Source: Actinomycetes bacterium
GTDB taxonomy: Bacteria > Actinomycetota > Actinomycetes > Propionibacteriales > Nocardioidaceae
Length of the DNA: 8,972 nucleotides
Direction of reading: 5' to 3'
Assembly: GCA_023252095.1 (NCBI GenBank)
Contig: JAHEXN010000127.1
Coordinates: forward strand, 1 to 8,972
The first letter of the stretch is position 1; each line of letters opens with the position of its first letter. Made by a program: the position numbers and the translations under genes. The notes under the pieces are model-generated. The model did no database searches, was not told the DNA's origin, and saw nothing but the letters and a program-made list of their open reading frames with translations. Shown one piece after another: positions 6,233 to 8,972 of the stretch.

Positions 6233-6237
6233 ATGAC

Positions 6238-6612
6238 ATGACCGTCGAGAGCACCACCGACGTCGAGATCCAGTCCAGCCCCCCGGCCGACGGCATCACG
6301 CTCTCGTCCGTCGCGGCCGCCAAGGTCAAGAGTCTCCTCGAGCAGGAGGGTCGCGACGACCTCGCCCTGCGCATCGCCGTCCAGCCCGGTGGCTGCTCGG
6401 GCCTGCGCTACCAGCTCTTCTTCGACGAGCGCACGCTCGACGGCGACGAGATCCGTGACTTCGACGGCGTCAACGTCGTCGTCGACCGCATGAGCCTGCC
6501 GTACCTGCACGGCGCCACGATCGACTTCGTCGACACGATCGAGAAGCAGGGCTTCACGATCGACAACCCCATGGCCACGGGTTCGTGCGCCTGCGGCGAC
6601 TCGTTCCACTAG
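6238..6612 (+). CDS. erpA: A-type iron-sulfur cluster carrier/insertion protein (HesB/IscA/ErpA family)
   Basis: A-type carriers receive Fe-S clusters from the scaffold machinery and deliver them to target proteins in the cytoplasm. The product has 124 residues. All three ligand cysteines are present with the expected spacing: C53 in QPGGCSGLRY, then C117 and C119 in TGSCACGDSF. The central FDGVNVVVDRMSLPYLHGATIDF segment is also typical. About 20 acidic and polar residues precede the domain, as is common in actinobacterial members. The gene has its own candidate promoter, a leader of about 70 bases and a clear Shine-Dalgarno sequence. It is followed by a strong hairpin, so it is probably monocistronic or the last gene of the glycerate kinase transcript. 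The neighbouring cytochrome oxidase genes do not need Fe-S clusters, so the proximity is syntenic rather than obviously functional. ErpA rather than IscA is chosen by common actinobacterial naming; the two cannot be separated by sequence alone. Confidence 0.92.
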   Translation: MTVESTTDVEIQSSPPADGITLSSVAAAKVKSLLEQEGRDDLALRIAVQPGGCSGLRYQLFFDERTLDGDEIRDFDGVNVVVDRMSLPYLHGATIDFVDTIEKQGFTIDNPMATGSCACGDSFH

Positions 6613-6650
6613 GTCACCCCGAGGCCGCGCAGGCCTCCTCGGACGTCTTC

Positions 6651-6691
6651 CACGCGGGGGCGGGAGACATCACGTCTCCCGCCCCCGCGTG
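6651..6691 (+). terminator. Perfect 18-bp GC-rich hairpin downstream of erpA
   Basis: The left arm (6651-6668) and right arm (6674-6691) are exactly complementary over 18 bp with a five-base loop, ATCAC. The stem is rich in G-C pairs. No run of T follows, so it would be a U-less terminator of the sort often proposed in actinobacteria. It lies 38 bases after the erpA stop. It also reaches into the region where a -35 element of the next gene would be. Confidence 0.8.
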
Positions 6692-6707
6692 CGTCCGTCG
6701 GACCGTC

Positions 6708-6713
6708 TAGGCT
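6708..6713 (+). promoter_or_regulatory. -10 box for the adenosine-kinase-like gene (leaderless type)
   Basis: TAGGCT ends six bases before ATG 6720, with no Shine-Dalgarno sequence in between. This is the same arrangement as at pspA and fits transcription starting at the ATG. No convincing -35 box is seen; that area is occupied by the terminator arm. Confidence 0.5.
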
Positions 6714-6719
6714 CGCCCC

Positions 6720-7715
6720 ATGCATCTCGCCATCGCCGGCTCGATCGCCGCCGACCACCTGCAGACGTTCGCCGGACGGTTCTCGGACTCGCTGGTCCCT
6801 GACCAGCTCGACAAGCTGTCGGTCTCGTTCCTGGTGCAGGACCTCGACATCCGCCGTGGCGGCTGTGCGGGCAACATCAGCTTCGCCCTGGCGAACCTGG
6901 GCCAGCGCCCCACGCTCGTGGCCGCGGTCGGACGCGACTTCGCCGAGCAGGGCTACCAGGCGTGGCTCGAGAAGTCCGGCGTCGACTGCTCGCGCGTGCA
7001 CGTCTCGCCGTCGCTGCACACCGCGCTGTGCACCATCACGACCGACGAGGCCCACGCCCAGATCGTGACGTTCTACCCGGGCGCCATGGCCGAGGCCCGC
7101 TCGATCGACGTCGCGGCACTGCACGCCGAGGTGCCGATCGACCTGTTCCTGATCGGCCCCGACGACCCGGGAGCGATGCTGCGGCACACGCAGACGGCGC
7201 GCGAGATCGGCCTGCCGTTCGCGGCCGACCCCTCGCAGCAGCTCGCGTGGGCCGACGGCGACCTGATCCGCCAGCTGATCGAGGGTGCGGCCTACCTGTT
7301 CACCAACGACTACGAGGCCGCGCTCGTCGAGCAGAAGACCGGGTGGTCCGCCGCCGAGGTCAAGGCGGCCGTGGGCGTGCAGGTCATCACCCGGGGCAAG
7401 GACGGCGTCACGGTGATCGACGCCGACGGCACCCGCCTCGAGGTCCCCGCGATCCCCGGCGTCGTGGCGGTCGACCCCACGGGCGTCGGCGACAGCTTCC
7501 GTGGTGGATTCCTCGCGGGCCTGGCCGCGGGCCTCGACCTCACGACGTGCGCGCAGATCGGCAGCACGATCGCCGCCAGTGTCGTCGAGACCACCGGCAC
7601 GCAGGAGTACGTGCTCGACCGGGAGGCGTTCCTCGCTCGCTTGGCGGGGGCGTACGGTGATGCCGCGGCCGAGCGTGTCGGTGCCGCCCTGACGATCTCC
7701 GACATCCTGTCGTAG
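6720..7715 (+). CDS. adoK: PfkB-family carbohydrate/nucleoside kinase, adenosine kinase (Rv2202c-like)
   Basis: The 331-residue product is a ribokinase/PfkB-fold kinase. It closely resembles the M. tuberculosis adenosine kinase AdoK as I recall it, which phosphorylates adenosine to AMP in purine salvage. Seen are the N-terminal strand IAGSIAADHL, the SVSFLVQDLDIRRGG lid segment, the GG motif with AGN (47-52), VTFYPGAMAEAR, FAADPSQQLAWADG, AAYLFTNDYEAALV, and PfkB signature 2, DPTGVGDSFRGGF, with the catalytic base D258. The N-terminal motif and TGTQEY near the end are features of the mycobacterial enzyme rather than of eukaryotic adenosine kinases. It is separated from erpA by a terminator-like hairpin and appears to have its own leaderless promoter. 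It precedes ctaC by 88 bp, as adoK lies close to ctaC in mycobacteria. PfkB membership is sure. Substrate is inferred, and ribokinase or another sugar kinase remains possible. Confidence 0.85.
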   Translation: MHLAIAGSIAADHLQTFAGRFSDSLVPDQLDKLSVSFLVQDLDIRRGGCAGNISFALANLGQRPTLVAAVGRDFAEQGYQAWLEKSGVDCSRVHVSPSLHTALCTITTDEAHAQIVTFYPGAMAEARSIDVAALHAEVPIDLFLIGPDDPGAMLRHTQTAREIGLPFAADPSQQLAWADGDLIRQLIEGAAYLFTNDYEAALVEQKTGWSAAEVKAAVGVQVITRGKDGVTVIDADGTRLEVPAIPGVVAVDPTGVGDSFRGGFLAGLAAGLDLTTCAQIGSTIAASVVETTGTQEYVLDREAFLARLAGAYGDAAAERVGAALTISDILS

Positions 7716-7754
7716 ATAGGGTGTCCTTACCTCCTGACGGGGTACCTGCTGGAG

Positions 7755-7760
7755 TAGTGT
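7755..7760 (+). promoter_or_regulatory. Candidate -10 box for the ctaC-ctaD genes
   Basis: TAGTGT lies 43 bases before the ctaC start and would give a leader of about 37 bases. CTGACG at 7734-7739 could be a -35 element, but the 15-bp spacer is short. A second candidate, TAGGGT, sits at 7717-7722 just after the adoK stop. I cannot choose between them with certainty. Confidence 0.3.
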
Positions 7761-7770
7761 GCACCTGTCA

Positions 7771-7778
7771 TCACGTGA
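7771..7778. promoter_or_regulatory. TCACGTGA palindrome in the ctaC leader
   Basis: This perfect 8-bp palindrome lies between the candidate promoter and the ctaC ribosome binding site. It is symmetric enough to bind a dimeric regulator, but it is short and no second copy is seen nearby. Function is not established. Confidence 0.2.
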
Positions 7779-7790
7779 CGATCTTGAACC

Positions 7791-7797
7791 AGAAAGG
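7791..7797 (+). promoter_or_regulatory. Ribosome binding site that sets the ctaC start
   Basis: AGAAAGG ends six bases before GTG 7804. It selects this GTG over the upstream in-frame GTG at 7759, and the choice puts a well-formed lipoprotein signal peptide at the very N-terminus. Confidence 0.7.
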
Positions 7798-7803
7798 CGC
7801 CCC

Positions 7804-8631
7804 GTGGGTCGATTGAAGTTGGCGGTTCTCGCCCTAGTTGCGGTCGTGTTGAGCGGCTGCTCTCCTGTCGACGACTCCGACATCAAGCGCCTGGCGCTTC
7901 CGGTGGCCGGCAGTGATCGAACCGAGCACGTCTGGAACCTCTGGCTCGGTGCCTGGACCGCGACGCTCGTGGTCTTCCTCCTGGTCTTCGGCCTGATCGT
8001 CTGGTGCATCTTCCGGTACCGCCGTCGCAGCGACGACGAGATCCCCGTCCAGATCCGGTACAACCTCCCGATCGAGGCGCTCTACACGTTCGCGCCGGTC
8101 ATCATCGTGGCGGTCTTCTTCTTCCACACCGTGACGGCCCAGAACGCGATCCTCGAGAAGGTCGACGAGCCCGATCACACGATCGAGGTCGTCGGCTCGA
8201 AGTGGCAGTGGGCCTTCAACTACCTCGACGAGGACGCGACCAGCGGCGTCGACGTCTACGACTTCGGCACGCCCGACGCGCCGGCCGAGCTGTGGCTGGC
8301 CGTCGACGAGTCGGTGCGCTTCAACCTGAAGTCACCCGATGTCATCCACTCGTTCTGGATCCCCGAGTTCTACTTCAAGCTGGACGTCGTCCCGGGCAAG
8401 GTGAACTCCTTCGACGTCACACCGACGCGTGAGGGAACCTTCACGGGTCGATGTGCGGAGCTCTGTGGTCTGTACCACTCCCGGATGATCTTCAAGGTCA
8501 ACGTGGTCTCGCGCGCCGAGTACGATGCCCACCTCGCCTCGCTCGAGACCGATGGCAACACCGGCCGCCCGACCGGCGCCGAGGAAGCCGACACGATCAC
8601 CGGGCTTGATCCCGAAGGAGCCGAAGACTGA
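7804..8631 (+). CDS. ctaC: Cytochrome c oxidase subunit II (aa3 type), lipoprotein form
   Basis: Subunit II of the aa3 terminal oxidase carries the binuclear CuA centre, which takes electrons from cytochrome c (in actinobacteria, from the bcc complex) and passes them to subunit I. The 275-residue precursor starts with a short lipoprotein signal peptide, ending in the lipobox L16-S-G-C19. Two membrane helices follow at about 45-68 and 92-110, then the extracytoplasmic cupredoxin domain beginning near GSKWQWAFNY (131-140). All CuA ligands are present with canonical spacing: H182 in VIHSFW, then C217, E219, C221, H225 and M228 in CAELCGLYHSRM. The tail after residue 250 is acidic and of low complexity. 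Its stop codon overlaps the ctaD start by one base (TGATG), so the two subunits are translationally coupled. Confidence 0.96.
   Translation: MGRLKLAVLALVAVVLSGCSPVDDSDIKRLALPVAGSDRTEHVWNLWLGAWTATLVVFLLVFGLIVWCIFRYRRRSDDEIPVQIRYNLPIEALYTFAPVIIVAVFFFHTVTAQNAILEKVDEPDHTIEVVGSKWQWAFNYLDEDATSGVDVYDFGTPDAPAELWLAVDESVRFNLKSPDVIHSFWIPEFYFKLDVVPGKVNSFDVTPTREGTFTGRCAELCGLYHSRMIFKVNVVSRAEYDAHLASLETDGNTGRPTGAEEADTITGLDPEGAED
8615..8620 (+). promoter_or_regulatory. Ribosome binding site of ctaD
   Basis: AAGGAG, within the last codons of ctaC, lies ten bases before ATG 8631. It indicates that ctaD has its own ribosome entry in addition to coupling through the TGATG overlap. Confidence 0.6.
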
Positions 8632-8972
8632 TGGCCACGACCACCGCCGCGTTCGACACCGGTGAGCCGCACGTCGCGCCGGCCAGCGAGTTCGCCGGCA
8701 AGACGTTGCCGCAGAAGATCATCACGTGCCTGACGACGACCGACCACAAGGTCATCGGAAACATGTACCTGGTCACGTCGTTCTTGTTCTTCATCATCGG
8801 CGGCGTCATAGCGCTGGTGATCCGCGCCGAGCTGGCGCGCCCCGGCACGACCTTCGTCGACGACGAGACGTACAACCAGCTGTTCACGATGCACGGCACG
8901 ATCATGCTGCTGATGTTCGCGACACCGCTGTTCGCCGGGTTCGCCAACGCGATCATGCCCCTGCAGATCGGT
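8631..8972 (+). CDS. ctaD: Cytochrome c oxidase subunit I (aa3 type), 3' end outside the window
   Basis: Subunit I holds heme a and the heme a3-CuB site where oxygen is reduced and protons are pumped. Only the first 114 residues are in the window, of a protein usually around 550-580 in actinobacteria. They start MATTTAAFDTGEPHVAP. The conserved LTTTDHKVIGNMYLVTSF (34-51) comes next and leads into transmembrane helix I (about 41-64). After a short outer loop comes the helix II motif NQLFTMHGTIMLLMFATP, in which H88 is the expected axial ligand of low-spin heme a, followed by FAGFANAIMPLQIG at the window edge. The frame is open to the last base. Helix I matches the heme-copper oxidase family of type A as in other actinobacteria. 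It overlaps ctaC by one base. Confidence 0.95.
   Translation, partial: MATTTAAFDTGEPHVAPASEFAGKTLPQKIITCLTTTDHKVIGNMYLVTSFLFFIIGGVIALVIRAELARPGTTFVDDETYNQLFTMHGTIMLLMFATPLFAGFANAIMPLQIG

Noticed and set aside
6160..6237. Upstream ATG at 6160 as the erpA start
   Set aside because: It has no Shine-Dalgarno sequence, overlaps the candidate -10 box, and would add a non-family extension. ATG 6238 has AGGAG at good spacing.
4858..6609. 583-codon open frame on the minus strand
   Set aside because: It lies opposite glycerate kinase and erpA, both with clear family motifs. The translation is Arg/Gly/Asp/His-rich without any recognisable domain, as expected for an antisense shadow in GC-rich DNA.
7759..7803. 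GTG 7759 as the ctaC start
   Set aside because: It would place a charged 15-residue stretch before the lipoprotein signal peptide and has no suitable ribosome binding site. GTG 7804 has AGAAAGG six bases upstream.
6609..8063. 484-codon open frame on the minus strand
   Set aside because: It runs opposite adoK and the start of ctaC and through the terminator hairpin. The translation shows no family features.

Overview
The window is a GC-rich stretch of chromosome from an actinobacterium. Codons strongly prefer G or C in third position. Genes are packed tightly, several short overlaps join neighbours, and start codons are both ATG and GTG. The gene content is typically actinobacterial: a DUF3043 membrane protein, a PspA/HtpX/PspAB set, an adenosine-kinase-type PfkB protein, and a lipoprotein-type cytochrome oxidase subunit II followed by subunit I. 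From memory, the succession DUF3043 - glycerate kinase - HesB/IscA protein - AdoK - ctaC resembles Mycobacterium tuberculosis around Rv2206-Rv2200c, with gcvT also nearby there. A Nocardioides- or Aeromicrobium-like organism would fit, but that is a guess. I see no mobile element, CRISPR array, tRNA or rRNA.

Layout. (1) 2-715: 3' part of the glycine-cleavage aminomethyltransferase gcvT, then a 66-residue conserved-type small protein (750-950). (2) 972-1541, minus strand: DUF3043 membrane protein. An 80-bp divergent promoter region separates it from region 3. (3) 1622-3721: envelope-stress module pspA - htpX - pspAB, with overlapping genes. (4) 3750-5018: a PLP-dependent aspartate aminotransferase of the Rv3722c type, interrupted by one in-frame amber codon at 4104-4106 and otherwise intact. 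It is followed after one base by glycerate kinase (5020-6144). (5) 6238-6612: erpA-type A-type Fe-S carrier, then a perfect 18-bp terminator-like hairpin. (6) 6720-7715: adenosine-kinase-like PfkB sugar/nucleoside kinase. (7) 7804-8631: ctaC, overlapping by one base the start of ctaD, which runs off the window.

How the genes work together. The region is mostly core metabolism and housekeeping: one-carbon/glycine metabolism, aspartate/nitrogen metabolism, glycerate phosphorylation, Fe-S assembly, nucleoside salvage and aerobic respiration. One membrane-stress module lies between them. No intergenic gap exceeds about 110 bp. The most notable observations are the single amber codon in the aminotransferase gene, a repeated leaderless-type promoter arrangement (TANNNT, then 6-7 nt, then the start codon) at four genes, and the compact psp module without an evident pspAA. 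I did not find a convincing novel system; most of the window is ordinary conserved chromosome.
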